DNA of 64,000 nt from Jacaranda mimosifolia (lineage: Eukaryota > Streptophyta > Magnoliopsida > Lamiales > Bignoniaceae): assembly GCA_018894105.1 (NCBI GenBank), contig CM032123.1:7813001-7877000 (forward strand), in the 5' to 3' direction. Below are positions 24,151 to 37,505 of this stretch, piece by piece (the first letter of the stretch is position 1; every line of letters starts with the position of its first letter). The position numbers and the translations under genes were made by a program. The notes beneath the pieces are model-generated. The model worked only from the letters and a program-made list of their open reading frames with translations. It was not told where the DNA came from and ran no database searches.

Positions 24151-25492
24151 CTTCTAAGTTATAGGATCTTATGAGATAAAGTATCTAAGATGCAGATAGA
24201 CTTGCACTAACGATGCACAAATCCAAGAGTTGGATATTGCTCCATTCCATTGGCAACCGTATGACATATGGGTTCATGTTAGTGGGTGCTTGTTAGAGAA
24301 CAAGACACTGAAGACCCACCGGAGAATCTACTAGATAGCCGTAGTGGCAAGTCGATAGTGGCAAGTTCTCCAGCTTCTACTTGTGCATATTATTAGTCCT
24401 CTGACCTGAGGATCCATGGTAACCTTATGTCTGGTCCTCATGCTTTGACTCTTCCTTAGCTACTTAGCTAGTCTTTCATGTTGAGGTTGGGTATGAGCTA
24501 CTTGGCATGAAGGTTTGTGAGATCTAAGATGAAATCTAACTCCTCGCTTTTGCGAAGGGCAAGTGCATCTCCTATGTATTCTATAATGATCGATTCCAAG
24601 AACTTCTTACGCAAAGTGGTGTGACAATTTGAAAAAAGAGTTTTCCAAAGATGAGGTCACACAAGGGAATCAAACATTAGGAATAGAGACATAGTATCGA
24701 GGTTTTTAGAGAGCCAGCAAATATCTTGCCCTAGGCCATTTTCGGGAGATAGGAAATAGAAGGACTATATTCACATGGTAAGCTAGAGCTATACTAGTTC
24801 GGCCAATTAGTTAGGCTCCATGGGTTTGAGGTTGGACATCGACCATAGAGATTGGGAACTCTTCAATTAATGAGATTAATTGAATTAAGTCGATTAGTTT
24901 TAAAGTGTTTTAAACTAAAATGAATATATGATATTCAAAAGTCACAAGGAGTTGTGAGGCCATGTCCAATGAATGGTAGAACCGATTGGGTCACGCACAA
25001 AAGCTAGTTAGCTTCCTAATTAATGGAGCAATTTTCTAAGAGTTAGAGAATTTCTCCTAGTGGACCAATTTTTGAGGTGTCCAATTTAAAGGTCAAATTT
25101 GGCTTGATTAATTTAAGTGTTAAATTAATCAATTGATTTAAAAAGGTTGAATTAAACCAATAATTAAGGAGTTAATTATTTGGTGCCAAAGTGACCATCA
25201 ATTGGTCAAGTTAACTTAAAGAGTTCAGTTAACAAAATTAAGCTTAAGAGCTAAACTTGTTTGACTTAAGAGTTAAGTCAAAAGTTAATTAATTGAATTA
25301 AAGTGTTTGATTTAATTAATGAGAAGAATACATTTTGGATGGAAAATTCAAATGAAATGTTCATTTGAATTAGCATCTTAATTAGCTTGAAATTAGATTT
25401 CAAATGTAATTAAGATGCACATGAAATTCAAATTGGATTTGAATTTGCATTTGCCACCTTGACAATGCAAGTTGGCTGCCCACCTTGAGAAA

Positions 25493-25519
25493 GGTGTGAT
25501 GCCAAGTTGGCATCACACC
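25493..25519. promoter_or_regulatory. Perfect 13-bp inverted repeat with 1-nt spacer
   Basis: GGTGTGATGCCAA-G-TTGGCATCACACC, exactly self-complementary across the spacer. It ends 12 bp before a TATA box at 25532. The placement suggests a dimeric transcription-factor site, but a small foldback is equally possible. Confidence 0.7.
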
Positions 25520-25531
25520 AACCTCACCCCA

Positions 25532-25539
25532 TATATAGA
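25532..25539 (+). promoter_or_regulatory. TATA box candidate
   Basis: TATATAGATATAGAGGG follows a C-rich stretch (CAACCTCACCCC), a good plant core promoter. The downstream product is unknown. Confidence 0.5.
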
Positions 25540-26249
25540 TATAGAGGGTGTGAGGATAGGTCATTGCTGAAAGTGTGAAAAAATTAGATTCCTTCCACAA
25601 CTCCTTGCAAAGTTTGCATTCATGTATTGCAAGCTTTGCTCTCTTCTTGTTCTTCCCTACCTCAAATCGGCCTTCACCATTGTCATTCTCCTCTCTTTTT
25701 CTAGCTTATAGTGAAAAGAGTTTGGAAGTTTCAATTGGTGTGTGGATCATATCAATAGAGGCGAACAAGTTAGTTTGCTAAGTTTTGGAGATCCACTTGA
25801 GTAGAGCACCAATTTGGTGAATTTTTCTAGGGAGGTCCAGAAAACTTTTTGATCCGATTTTTGTACTGTGTTTTCTCCAAGTTGTTGATAGATTTGAGTA
25901 ATTTTTTGGTGATTTTTGGAGGAGTTTTGACGAGGCAAAAATCGCTCTCTTCCTGTTGTGCTGGTTTCTGGCAGATTCTGGATTGGTGAAGAGTTCACCA
26001 TTTCCTCCTTGGAAATTAGCAATTCAAGGTATCACTCTATCTAAATATGGATTATAGGCATGATTTGATTCTTGTTAGCTTGTAAGCACTAGTTTATTTA
26101 GCTTATGAATTTTTATAATTGGATCATAGTGCCTTACTTGCCATCATTTGCATCATTGATAAGAATTAGTAGAATCATAGTAAGAGCTCGACAAGACTCA
26201 TCGAGTTTTGAGAATTGAGATGTCTTTTCTCATAAGCTATTTAATTTAA

Positions 26250-27879
26250 TGCATGTGTTTTGGGTTTTTTTGAAATCGAAGATAAGGGAATGATACTCTG
26301 GAATGGGATACTTGAGGAGAAGGTGGGCCAAGAACTGTCTTTTACTTGTAGTACAGATATTATGAATCATGATAATGATGCTAGGAATGGTTTATAAGGA
26401 TCTTGTTGGAAACCTTTAAATTACTTGTAATTAAGGAATGAACCATCCTACATCTGTATTTGGCATCACAAGCATTAGGGATTAATTTTATCAAAATTAA
26501 GGCTATAGGCAATCGATTATGGCCAGAAAATGTAAAGTTACAAAACTTTCTTGGGTTTGTTCAATTGATGCCAAAAGTGTATCCAAGGCCTCTCCCAACA
26601 TAATAGGTTCCCTACTGAAATCAACTAAGAATGATCATTAATTTGAACTAAAGAAGGAGTTTCGGGATTTAGAGAGATAATCAATTATGGTGCTATTCTT
26701 ACCTTTTTTGGGGAAACCTAAGGAAATATCATATATGTCTATACCTTGAAAGGGACAATTATTCATGAAAGAGTGATTGCCTTGAGGAAATAGAGATATC
26801 CTCCAAGGGTGGAGAGAGAGAAATTTCTAAGGAATATAATTATACCAATAGGTATGGTTTGAGTACAAATTGGATTGACAAATACTTTAAGTCCCAAGGA
26901 TGAGGTACCATGCTTAAAGGTTGGCAAACGAATGAGGGATAGATATAAATCTTACAGGGATGGGAAAATTTTGATCTCATATGTAGAAACTAGTGATTGA
27001 CCACGAAAATGAGTTGAAATGCGAAGTGCACAAGTCAGAATAAGTAAGTTGAGAAACTCGAGCTAACGAGCTCCAAAGGATAAAGGAAAATAGGAAGTTG
27101 AAGATTTTAACTAAGTTTTTGAACATTAGGGGAAAGTCTAATCGCACATATTCTTAGCCCTATTTCTCAAATGGAACTAAGGAGCGGCAGATAGATTGCT
27201 CGTGATTGTAACTAGTATGAATAGTTTTGTGAACCGATAGTTAGTTGCATGGAAGTGTATGACTTGTTATAAAAATCAAGCATGTTAAGTTTGAATTTGG
27301 CTACTCCTTAATATGGATATCCCGTAAATATGAACTTGAGGTGTTAATGATCGTTTATCTCCTTAATGATTTTGTAATTTATTAAATAGCAGCTAGTACT
27401 CTATCAGGGTGAATGGAGGACCTTTTAAGTATTGAAATGACATGTGATGGTATGCATAAGGATTACTTAATAGAAAAGAGGTGTTAAGCGCTCCATGATT
27501 TTATGGAATCACCAAAAAGGTTTACACTCATTTTCAGGATAATTTAACTTAATTCCTATAAGTTCGATCGTAGAAATTGAGAAAACTTTAAGTGATGGCG
27601 GATAATAGAACCATCGAATATGGAATTACTAGACAACCTTAGAAATATAGGGTGACACCGCATGCCTTGGTAAGAATGGATCTATTGAGGAAATCTAGAA
27701 AGAAGAGATTCTAAAATTTTAGTGAAATAAACGCCACTAGGAATTTGAGGAACTATATTGTGGCAATGGAATGAAACAACATTTGATCAAGGCAACCTGG
27801 GAATGAGACCAATATATGCGCCATCATCAATCGAAGTTCTTTCAGTCAAGGATGAGAATCTGGGGGCTATATTCTTTTA
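26250..27879 (+). pseudogene. Decayed gypsy pol, 3' portion (RNase H to chromodomain)
   Basis: Forward-strand conceptual reading, through many stops and shifts, gives recognisable pieces in the right order. There is a region after reverse transcriptase (about 26570-26700, like the ...[12 protein letters not shown] segment), an integrase zinc-binding remnant CxxC near 27258, a WKWE-like region near 27330, and the chromodomain tail with KATWE near 27800. It ends directly at a polypurine tract and LTR. It shows heavy decay and internal loss. Confidence 0.55.
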
Positions 27880-27890
27880 AGAGGAAGAGG
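27880..27890 (+). other. Polypurine tract
   Basis: AGAGGAAGAGG lies two bases before the LTR start TGTAACACCCC at 27893, the expected plus-strand priming site. Confidence 0.75.
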
Positions 27891-27892
27891 TT

Positions 27893-30190
27893 TGTAACAC
27901 CCCTAAAAACTATAATTGGTTGTTATTTAAAAAAAAGGTTTGGGGGTCAAAATATAAATAGGAAAACTCAATTGCAAGCATCTTGAAAGTTTTGGGGGTC
28001 AATTTTTAAATAATTTCGGTCAAATAGGTCAATTTAAGGCACTAACTTGTCCTAGGGCTCAATTGCAAAATGAAATAAGGCCTTGGGGGCCAATTTGAGG
28101 TATTAAATAAGTTGAGGGACTAATCTGAAGGTTGGAAAGGAGTCCTGGGGGTTGAATTGATATTCTGAAAAATTTATCATATAAATAAGCCCTCCTACAC
28201 TTCATCTAATTCTTACCATGCAGCCTAACCTTCTTCCTCTACACTACCTCTCATCATGATCGAGAAACACCCAAAGAGACCACCAACACCATCCTATCAA
28301 CTCAAGGAACATTTTGATACCACATTCACCCTAAACCACCATGTGTGGTGGCAAGAATTGAAGGCCGAATGGAGAACGCGGCAGTGGCGATAGGTTGTAG
28401 GACTCCAGCAGCTAAAGCTTGAAACAAAGAGATGGGCTTAAATAAGTTCAACACAGAGAATATTTTGGTAGCTTCAATTTCATGTTTTGACTATCGAAGG
28501 AAGAGAATGGAAAGTGGAAGCGTGAGGCGGCATTGGGCGGAGCTAGGTAGTTTTGCTTGAAATTGGTCGGCAAAGTAAAGGGAAAAGCGGAAATTGATTT
28601 AGGGGTTTGATAGAGCGCAGTAAGGCACACCTTTTGGAAGTAGCAGAACCCAGTTCTAGCAATAGCGCTCCGACAATTGACCACCAGTTTCATTATGGCG
28701 GCGATCTGAGTACATGCGAATTGATTTAGTATTTGAATTGCATATACCTATCTGTTATTTGTTGTATACCCTATGAGGGTCTAAACTATATGTTCTTTAG
28801 GGAAGTAAGCTATCTTCGTGATTCATATTCTTTGTGAGGGTCTATCAATCTGGTATTTGCTTTGCATACCTCTATAAAGGTCCACCAATTTGGTAATTAA
28901 TTTGTATACCCCTGTGTGGGTGAAGCTTGTCTTTGTTGTAGGGAATAATTGATTCTTGATTATTGAATTTTGTGATTTGTTTGAACTCTTGATTGTTATC
29001 TATTAATTGATTCGTATATTCCTGTAAGGGTTTGCTTCCTTGATTTTGCTTCTGATAAATTAAACATTTTCGGTCTGGCACTAAGAGTTGTCATTATCTT
29101 ATTTAATATTATCCATTCTAAATACATTATGTACACCAGTCATTGGCCTTGTTGGCATATCTGAATATGTTCTGTATATCATTAATTTACCTTGCCGGCC
29201 TATTTGAATCGTTCCGTGCTATTAATTGTTTTGCCTTGCCAGTATACTTGATTACATTATGTACAATGTTTGGGTGGCCTTGTCGAAAACTAGTTGTTGA
29301 TACATGATATAAATACGGGGAAAATGTGTTAGGCTAAGGGCTATTACTGAGCTGTCATGCTTGGATTACTTGTACTACCAAGCTGTTATGCTCGAGCTGC
29401 CGTGCTTGGATTACTTGAATAAGAAAAAATATGATATGCATGTTATACTTGGATTATTTGGATTACATATTATGCTTGGGTTTGTTTGCTCATATTTGTC
29501 CTCTAATCAAGGAGCAATAAGAATGGTGTAGCTTTCTTGGTCTTGATTGGGTTGATGTTCAAGCCAAATAAGCCAATGGTGAAACCTTGCGAACTGAACC
29601 AGTTGAGATGGCCAATGGAAAAACCTCTCTAACTGAACCGGTTGAGATGGCCGACAACAAAACCTCCCAAACTGAATCGATTGAGATGGCCGAGCCATTC
29701 GAGATGGCAGTAACAATTCCCAAACTAGTACCTACTAGTCGCCTGGAATTTGATAATGTCTATGTTCTGGCATATTCATGTTTTCTTTGCAATATCATGA
29801 CAGTTAATATTCTATGGAATTACTGTTCCTTCAACAGATCCATTTGTTTGCCTGTTGCACTTCCCTTACTAAGCCCCTTGGACTTACCCTTTTATGTTAG
29901 TCTTGATTGTCCCAGATAGGAGTAAGTGAAGGACATGAACTTATGGCTTGGATTTGTGAATCTATTTTGTAATAGATTAGGTGATTATATGTGCATATAG
30001 GTTCTCTTGATCGTTATACTTTGACTTAGAGATAATGTGATATGTTAAGTTTGAATTTAAGATCTACGCATGTATATATTGTGTTGAATGATATGAGACG
30101 ACTTATGGCATGTATATAGTACCTTTGTGGTAATCTATTTAAGTTGGAGCATGTTGTTGTCTTTGATGATTTTGAGTGAGGTACCACATT
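27893..30190 (+). repeat. Gypsy 3' LTR, truncated at its end
   Basis: It begins TGTAACACCCCTAAAAACTA. It includes the GC-rich U3 block (28260-28700), five CCCTRTGAGGGT-like motifs (28764-29020), GCCTTGTTGGCATAT words (29140-29290) and a 39-bp tandem repeat. The expected ...GCGCTACA end is absent; similarity fades around GAGTGAGGTACCACATTA at about 30190. Confidence 0.75.
29592..29708 (+). repeat. 39-bp tandem repeat in an LTR (2.6 units)
   Basis: Units start at 29592, 29631 and 29670 with AACTGAACCRGTTGAGATGG. Because 39 bp is 13 codons, the array stays open and encodes TEPVEMA repeats inside a 110-codon frame (29587-29919). I regard that frame as a by-product rather than a gene. Confidence 0.85.
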
Positions 30191-31046
30191 AAATAATATA
30201 AAATAGTGATACAAAAAAAGTTAGATAGGTAAACGATATACAAACAGAACAACATAGTAGGCAATAGTAGATTGTGCGGTTCAGATCGCGCAGTATTGAA
30301 TTTCCTGATGATAGTGAAAATTGATAGACATTGTCTTCTCAGTCGTCCAAGGAGATCACGCCAAGTGCTCAACTCACCAGTTGTTGATGTCCCATCATTA
30401 TGATGAGGGTTATCAATGAGCGGAGCTACTATAGTAAAAATATTTATAAATAAAAAATCAACAAATTATTGAATATTACTTAAATATTTATGGAAAGTAA
30501 TAGTTAAATCAATTATTTTATACATTATTGAATATTAGATGAATTGATATAATAATTAATAATTTCTTAATGAATTATTTGACGAATTGATCAAAACATT
30601 TGACATTAGTTCTTAAATAGAATATTAAACTTTTTATTCTTCAATGAAATTAAATGAAAATATGAATTTCAATTTTTTAAATTTTTTAAATTTTATTGAA
30701 ATAGAATTATAATTTTATACAGTTTATAAAAAAAATATAAACTTTTTTTTTTTAAATTATAAGCAGAAATATAAACTCATTAAAAGGAAATATAATTTTT
30801 ATAATTTATAAATGAAAACATAATTTTATATATTTTATAAATGAAATATAAATTTTATATTTTATAAATAGAAATGCAAATTTATTAAATAGAGAATAAT
30901 TTTTATTAATTTTTTAGATTTTTTAATTTCTTAAATGGAAATATAAATTTTTATAATTTATGAACAGAAAAGTAAATGAAATGCAAATTTATGAAATTTG
31001 TAAACATAAATTTTAAAATTTTAACTGGTGAAATTTTAGGATTTTC
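30191..31046. other. Non-coding, mostly degenerate AT-rich repeats
   Basis: 30191-30430 is unassigned sequence. 30430-31046 iterates loosely around GAAATATAAATTTTTATAA plus variants; the period is hard to define because of low complexity. Confidence 0.45.

Positions 31047-31097
<51 letters not shown>
31047..31097. repeat. Compound (TA)n(TG)n microsatellite
   Basis: An AT run passes directly into about 18 GT dinucleotides. Confidence 0.95.
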
Positions 31098-31098
<1 letters not shown>

Positions 31099-31746
31099 AT
31101 GAATGAGTAAAATAGAGTGAGAGAGCGAGAAATGAATTATTGAAGTGAATGGCAAAGTGAGGAAAAAAGGAATTAAGTGTGGATTTTAGCTGTAATGTGT
31201 TTTGAATGTTTTGAGTATGAAGATTTTTGGTTAAAAAAAAAGTATATTTTCTGTAATTAAACTAGAAGTCTTTTCTACAATTGAAATATTTTCCCCCAAA
31301 AATGCACACCCTAAAAATCCTCCTAGAAATAGAAGTCTTTTCTGTAATTCCCCAATCTTAGAGCTTGATAAATATATTTAAAAATATCCATAATACATCC
31401 TAAAACCATTTATATCAAACAATTTAGTACGAAAGATCAAATTTAATTTTTAGATAGTGAAAGATAATAGATATAGTCCAACAAAATGCATGAGCTGAGC
31501 AACTTAAGATGTTAATTTTATCAAAACCTACCTTTATTACATTAGTATAATTTTCCACTACAAAATCTAAAAAGTAAAAAAGAATTATATTGATTAATTA
31601 TTTATTAACAAATTAAAAAATTAGTTTAAGATATATGAACTTTATACTACATAATCTTAATAGCTCAGTTAATAAATAATGAATATGATTATCTTTATAA
31701 TGAAATTTAAAAAAGCTCAATAATCTTATTATTGTAATACAACTTT
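31098..31746. other. No gene seen
   Basis: AT-rich spacer between the truncated LTR and the next LTR. Confidence 0.5.
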
Positions 31747-34700
31747 TGTAACACCCTGATTTTTCAAATGAGAAATTATCAAAATGGTGAAAGCTTTAAT
31801 AAAATTAAACCTAGGCTAAAAAGTTGTGAAATGTTAGTTGGCCTTAATTTAAAATTAATTAAACATATTAGGGCCTAAATAGAATTATTAAGACTCAGAG
31901 GACTGCATTTAAGATAAGGTCAGGACCTAAATGCTTGAAAATTTAAATGTTAGAGGTTCGAAAGATGAAAATCGAAGGTTTAAGGGCTTAATTGAAAATA
32001 TAAGGGCCAATTTCAAGCACTTAAAAAATTGAAGGACCAGACTGCAAGTGGTGGAAAAGGTCTAGGGTCTCTAATTCTCACTAAAATACCTAGCCTTACT
32101 TCCACCATGCTCTCACCCATTTGTGACCAAAACCCAGAAATAAACTGACCAACACCTTTCTCTTGCCGTGAGGAACCAATGCTACCAAAAACACCTTGGA
32201 ATACCCAGCGGAGCAATGGGAATTGGCAACCTAAAGTGGCGCACGGTAATGCCGATAGGTTGTCGATCTTCAGCAGCTAAAGCTCAAAATAGAGAGGCTG
32301 GTTACGATGGGCTTGGTGAGTGGAGCACAGTGGTAGCTTCAATTTGAAGAATGAACTACCAAGGGGCAAGCGAAATTGAAGTGGAAGCGTGCGGTGGCCA
32401 GCAGTGGAGCTTCGGCTGTTTTGGCCAAACTGATCGGCAAGGAGTAGGCATAAGCTGAAATTGGCAAGGGGTTTTCACTAGTGTAGTAAGGCAGTTTAGG
32501 TGGTGGTGGATGCACATGACTCCGACAGGCTTCGAACTCTTCAGCTTCGATGATCAAGAGATAGAATTTCCACAGCGACGATCTGGATGCAACTGAGCTT
32601 ATTTCAAAATTCTAAATTGACGTCGAACTTGGTCAATTTGGTAAAACTCTGATCAATTAATTGATTCCTGATTTAGTTCGATTAAAGTACTAAGCTCATT
32701 TTTGTTCCAAACATGAGTTATTTGGATCAAAATTGTGATTATAGACTGAACGATTAGATATTAAAATTGGTTACAACTGGTGTGTCGACCCGAATCATTA
32801 AACAAAGCTTAAATATCTCTAATTATGTTAGTTGGTGTATTTGAGAAATATAAATTGTATAATATTTATAAAGACTAATTATTATTAAGAAAATATGTAA
32901 AATTCAAAAGAATGATCTAAATTTAGTAAATATGGGCTTAGAGCATTAAATTAGATATTCTGAGTAAAGATGACATTTTGGTCCGAAACTAATAAACTGC
33001 TCGACTAATATTAATTAAATACAATATTCTATTTAAGGAATCAAATTCTAAGTTGATTTTAGAATAAAACCTTAATTACTTAACCGAGCCAAATGTATGA
33101 CGAATTTAGTAAAATAATTTAAATTAGTTAAAGTTATTGGGTTGCTATAACAAAATATGACCATACAAGAACTTGACTAAGAATTAAAATAGTAAAAATG
33201 TTTCACAAGGCTTAAGGGAGTTAATATCATTAAAACATATCCATAATCATAATTACATTTAAAGAAATACTAGATTATCGTATTGATGCTTTTTCGCATT
33301 TTAATGAAATAGGTGGTGAGAACGCGAATCTCCCTAAGCAGTAGAGGACCGGTAGCATCGTCATTAAGATTAAAATGAGGTTATAATTCACATTATTGCT
33401 GGGAAAAGAATACATATGTTTCTTGTGAATATTGACCTATTCATTCGTATCTTGGCTTGTCTGTACCTTTCATGACATTGAAGTCTCTTTCTCTCTCTCT
33501 TAAGTTTTAATAATTATCTTGCTTTTCTGTAGTCTTTGGCCTTCCTGGCTGATCCTGTGCATAGTTATATTATTTTTCTAAAACGCTAATCGAGACGGTC
33601 TTGTTGATCGATTGTTTATTGTTTGTTGAACTCGTCATTTTGTAATGTTATTTAAACGATCTTGTCAATAGATTCTTTTACCAATTTCTGAACTTGTTAA
33701 ACTACATTGTTATTGGAGCAGTTTTGTCTACCGATTAACTTATTATTTTTTGAATTCGTTGCTTAAAATCATATTGGACCTTCCATTGTCATTTTACTTC
33801 CATTGACACATTTGATAATTCATATGTTGTCATATGATATGGTGTTGATATGCTTGATTCATTAATTTGTTTTTTTTTTACTTGAGACGGTCTTGTTGAC
33901 CGATAGATTGGTTGTTTTCTAGACTCATTGCATTCGATTATTTCTTGTTGTAACATCATTACTTGAAAATTGATATTGCTGTTGGAATTAGTTGTTAATA
34001 AAACCCCTGGGATGCCCATGGGAAGTTTAGATCCGAAGGGACACCAAGGGAAGTTGGGTCAAGGACTAAGATTGAAAAAATGGCTGGGCAAAACAGACCA
34101 ATGGTGGTTTCTCCCAAACTAGTACCCGCTAATGATCCTGTCTCACAAGTAGTTGGAGGTCAACTATCTATGAGCGAGGGACCGATATGCAGTCAACTAT
34201 GCCATATATATGTGTATATGTGTATATGTGTGTGTGTTGTTACACCAAACTAATCACTTGCAATTTGGAGGGAAAAGAGAATATTTTGCATATTAATCTT
34301 TGGGAGTCATAAGGTTGGAGACCCTTCCCCAACAACTCCATGTCATATGTTTTATCTTACCTCCTATTATTGGTTTGCTGTTGAACTTATGTTATTCGAG
34401 TTTATTAGTATCAGGTCCTGTTAATAAGTACTTAGCTTACTGTGAGCGCTTTTATGAGGACATTGCTTTGTTTTGATTTCTTTCAAAGTTTCTTAGTTAC
34501 CTTTTTTCTCATTTGATATAATTATATCTAAATTATTTATTGCTCACCTCACTAAATCAATAGAACTTACACCTTTTTTTTGTTGTTTCATTCTTATTCT
34601 TTTCCCAAATTGAGAATTGATTAATGAGAGGTCCTAAGCAAGGTAAATGTACATCCTATTGGTGTGTGTGAACATGTAAGTGGAAGTTGAGCTAGCGTAG

Positions 34701-35087
34701 GAAAATTATATTTTTTGTGCTTGTGGGCATAAGTTTATGGTGTTGAGGAGTCGTGATGTTCGTAACTGTATCTACTGTATAAAACTGTAGCAGAGAGTTA
34801 GTTGAACATAAGTATATGACCTATCATGTTAGCTCAAGAATGATAAGTCTAAATTGTGTTACCGTTGATGTAAATATGGATTTGTGGTGCTTGTGATTGT
34901 ATGATGGCTTTGTAGCTCTTGTGGAATGATTTATAGAGGAATGTAATAGTAAGCTAGAATGAATGCTTTTGGATTATTATGGAATTATTTAAATTGAATA
35001 TTTTGGGGGTGTGTATTTGAATTAATGTTAATAAGATTAGAGTAGCACCTTGGCCCGAAGCGAGCACCTCCCAGGCGGGGCGCTACA
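31747..35087 (+). repeat. Gypsy 5' LTR, ~3.3 kb, plus orientation
   Basis: It begins TGTAACACCCTGATTTTTC and ends GGCGGGGCGCTACA at 35087, followed by a primer-binding site, so this is a 5' LTR. Features in order: GC-richer U3 block (32080-32600), a private tandem repeat around CGGTCTTGTTGATCGATTG (33588-33905), a (TATG)n-type run (34200-34240), and the CTCACTAAATC block near 34550. Confidence 0.85.
33588..33910. repeat. ~65-bp degenerate tandem repeat in LTR U3
   Basis: CGGTCTTGTTGATCGATTG-like words recur near 33594, 33656, 33718 and 33890, each followed by TTATTG and GAACTCGT-like sequence. Confidence 0.65.
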
Positions 35088-35091
35088 GTTG

Positions 35092-35103
35092 TGGTATAAG
35101 AGC
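35092..35103 (+). other. Primer-binding site, tRNA-iMet type
   Basis: TGGTATAAGAGC (one change from TGGTATCAGAGC) lies four bases past the LTR end. Confidence 0.8.
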
Positions 35104-36682
35104 TTGGGTGAAGGAGAACTTGAGCTACACTAGGTCATGATCCTTCAAATGTGAAATTCTAATTGGTTAGTGGAGATCGAGTCTGATTGTAGAGTTGAAT
35201 AGAATATGAACTATTAGGGCAATGCTAGACATTAAAGGAGTCAAAAGTTATGACTGAGATGGCCAACCAATGTATAACCTCTTACTTCTTGTGTGTCGGG
35301 CATATGATCTTACAATTATTGGAAAGGATGGTACTGTTTGAAATTCTACTATTATGTGAAAATATCGGTGAAGGTTGAATTCAATGAGCAGAAGGACTAT
35401 TTAGAAAATAAATTTATTCAATGGACGAAGCGTTATTTTGGAAATCAATATTGTGTTATCAATATTCATGGACATTTTATCTAACAAAATAGAGGATTAT
35501 TTTAGGAGGAAATATATTTAGGGAAGTGAATGATTACTTTGGCATGAATGACGATTAACCTATGCACATGGTCAAGATTTAGGTGGTATGGTTATACGGA
35601 AAAATGTTAGTATGATGATGGTGAAAATTGATCCGCATGAAACGATAATATATTGAAAAGCAAAAGATTGTGCATGCGATGAAGTCACTAAAACATTATT
35701 GAAAATTGAGAGAAAAGTTGGAGTGTTGATTATGATATTTGATCAGTGGGACCAGCACAAATTTGATAATAAATAAGGGAAAAGGGAAGACTACTTATAA
35801 GATATTGTAAGAAATCATATTGTAAGCTTAAGAAAAATAGTGTCATGCCAGCCATGAGTTGCCAGTAACTTATGTGGTAAATATGAAAGATTGAAAGGAG
35901 AATATCAAATAAGGACATAGAGATAATTGAAGAGGGAGTTGATGATATTAAATGGATAGGATGAGATAGCAAGAGGATACTGATGTAATATAAGGAAAAT
36001 TATGTGCAGAGAGCAAAGGCCAGTATTTTGATAAAGCATAATTCCTCAACAAAATTTGAGGATATCAAATAGATTGACGAATGCTAAGAACTAATGTTTT
36101 GGGAAATAGGAAATATGTACCCCAATCCTGATGATAGCAATTTAAGATCATGGGTTATGAAAACTTAGAAACTAATTAATGATGAATAGATATATTTCCA
36201 GACCAACCAGTGTGCGATCCAATATTCCAATGATGTCAAGCACGATACTCTTTGAATTTCAAAAGGGTGAAATTTGGGAAAATATATCACGTAGATATGT
36301 GTTTTGCGAGATCTTAGATTTGTAAGTTGAGGATTGTCCCAAATGGAGTTGTATTTGGTAATTAGAAGGTCATTTAGGTTGATTAATATTTTTCGAGTTT
36401 GTATGGTATGATTAAAAAAACATATTTATAAATTTGTGTGGTTGCAAAATGAAGGAGGATAGTAAAGAAGAGATGAGCATTGACGAGTTGGAAGAATAAA
36501 TGGGAAGGACAAGAAAAAGGCTATTGTTAACATGGCGTGTACAAAATATGGATAGAAAACGGAATGAGGTTTATTGTCAATTAAGTGTATGTGGTCTCTC
36601 GTTGTCTTCTTGTTGGTTGGGTGAAATGTTATCAAAATTGAAGAATCTACAATTTTTTAAAATATTTTCTTTGTTGCTTTAT
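35104..36682 (+). pseudogene. Decayed gypsy internal region (leader/gag)
   Basis: This is the sequence downstream of the 5' LTR and primer-binding site. It begins with the leader (GAGATGGCCAACCAATGTATAACCTC resembles the 2080-2110 leader). No frame stays open and no protease or polymerase motif is recognisable. The matching 3' LTR is not seen, so the element is truncated before 36691. Confidence 0.5.
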
Positions 36683-36690
36683 ATTTTTAA

Positions 36691-37505
36691 GGGTGAATTA
36701 CATGCATACCCCCCGAGGTTTGGCTTAATTACCAAAAAAACCCTCATTATTTTAAAAATTACATTTATCCCTCTAAACTTTGAAACTAAAATGTAATGCT
36801 AACAGAAAGTGTAAAATGACCAAAATGTCCTTCCATTAAAAATTGAAAAAAAGAAAGAAAAAATAAAAAAAATTGATAGAAAAAGACAAAAATATCCTTG
36901 GACCTATTTGTAATATTTTTGAATTTATGAGGGTTTATTTGATATACTTTTATCACCTTCAAGAATTTAAATTTGTAACCTTAGATAATATATTTCTATT
37001 AACTTTAACATATTTAATAATGACAAAATAGTAAACGTATATAAAATAGTTTATTAAATTTTAGCAATAAATAAATAAAATAAGTAAAAATAAAAATAAA
37101 AATTTAAATCATTATTTACTATAATATAAAGGTGCATATATACAAATATATATACAATAAATACATATATATATATACACACATAAAATACACCACCTAC
37201 CAATCCTCACTCTTACCTCTACCCCTACCCCTACTCCGGAATCCTGCTTGGCCATGGCTAGTAGCTGCTTGACTAGGCGGCCAGATTTGGCCATGGTCAG
37301 ACTTGGTCCGAAATGAGGTCAGATACAACAAGGGCATTTTTAGAATTTCACCTATTTAATGGCGCCAGGTCAAAACCATAACGGCAACTAATGGAAGAGA
37401 TTAAATGTTGGACAACAACAAAAGTTAGGGGGCAAATGTAATTTTCAAAACAAGGTATTTTTTTGTAATTAGGCCAAATATCTGGGGTCTAGATGTAATT
37501 CACCC
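36691..37505. mobile_element. MULE-like non-autonomous element with target-site duplication
   Basis: The ends read GGGTGAATTACAT on both strands. The inverted repeats extend imperfectly for about 100 bp (TTAATTACCAAAAAAACC against TAATTACAAAAAAATACC). Flanks share ATTTTTAA exactly (36683-36690, 37507-37514), or 8 of 9 bases as a 9-bp duplication, typical of Mutator-like elements. The interior is AT-rich with a GC-rich core (37196-37312) and no transposase. Confidence 0.8.
37196..37312. repeat. GC-rich core shared with other MULE-like elements
   Basis: Contains GTAGCTGCTTGACTAGGCGG then CCAGATTTGGCCATGG. It aligns base for base with 54260-54300 apart from several C-to-T changes at former CpG sites. 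Confidence 0.75.

Larger units (their letters stand above)
24170..26250 (+). other. Unassigned repeat-like tract with promoter features
   Basis: The tract begins with moderately complex sequence (CCTCTGACCTGAGGATCC near 24400), then a TTAATTAATTGAATTAAAG-rich stretch (24870-25330). Next come a 27-bp palindrome (25493-25519), a TATA box (25532-25539), and T/C-rich sequence. The layout resembles the U3-R-U5 of an LTR from a family other than the gypsy one here, or a non-coding transcription unit. I recognise no terminus or coding domain. Confidence 0.35.
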
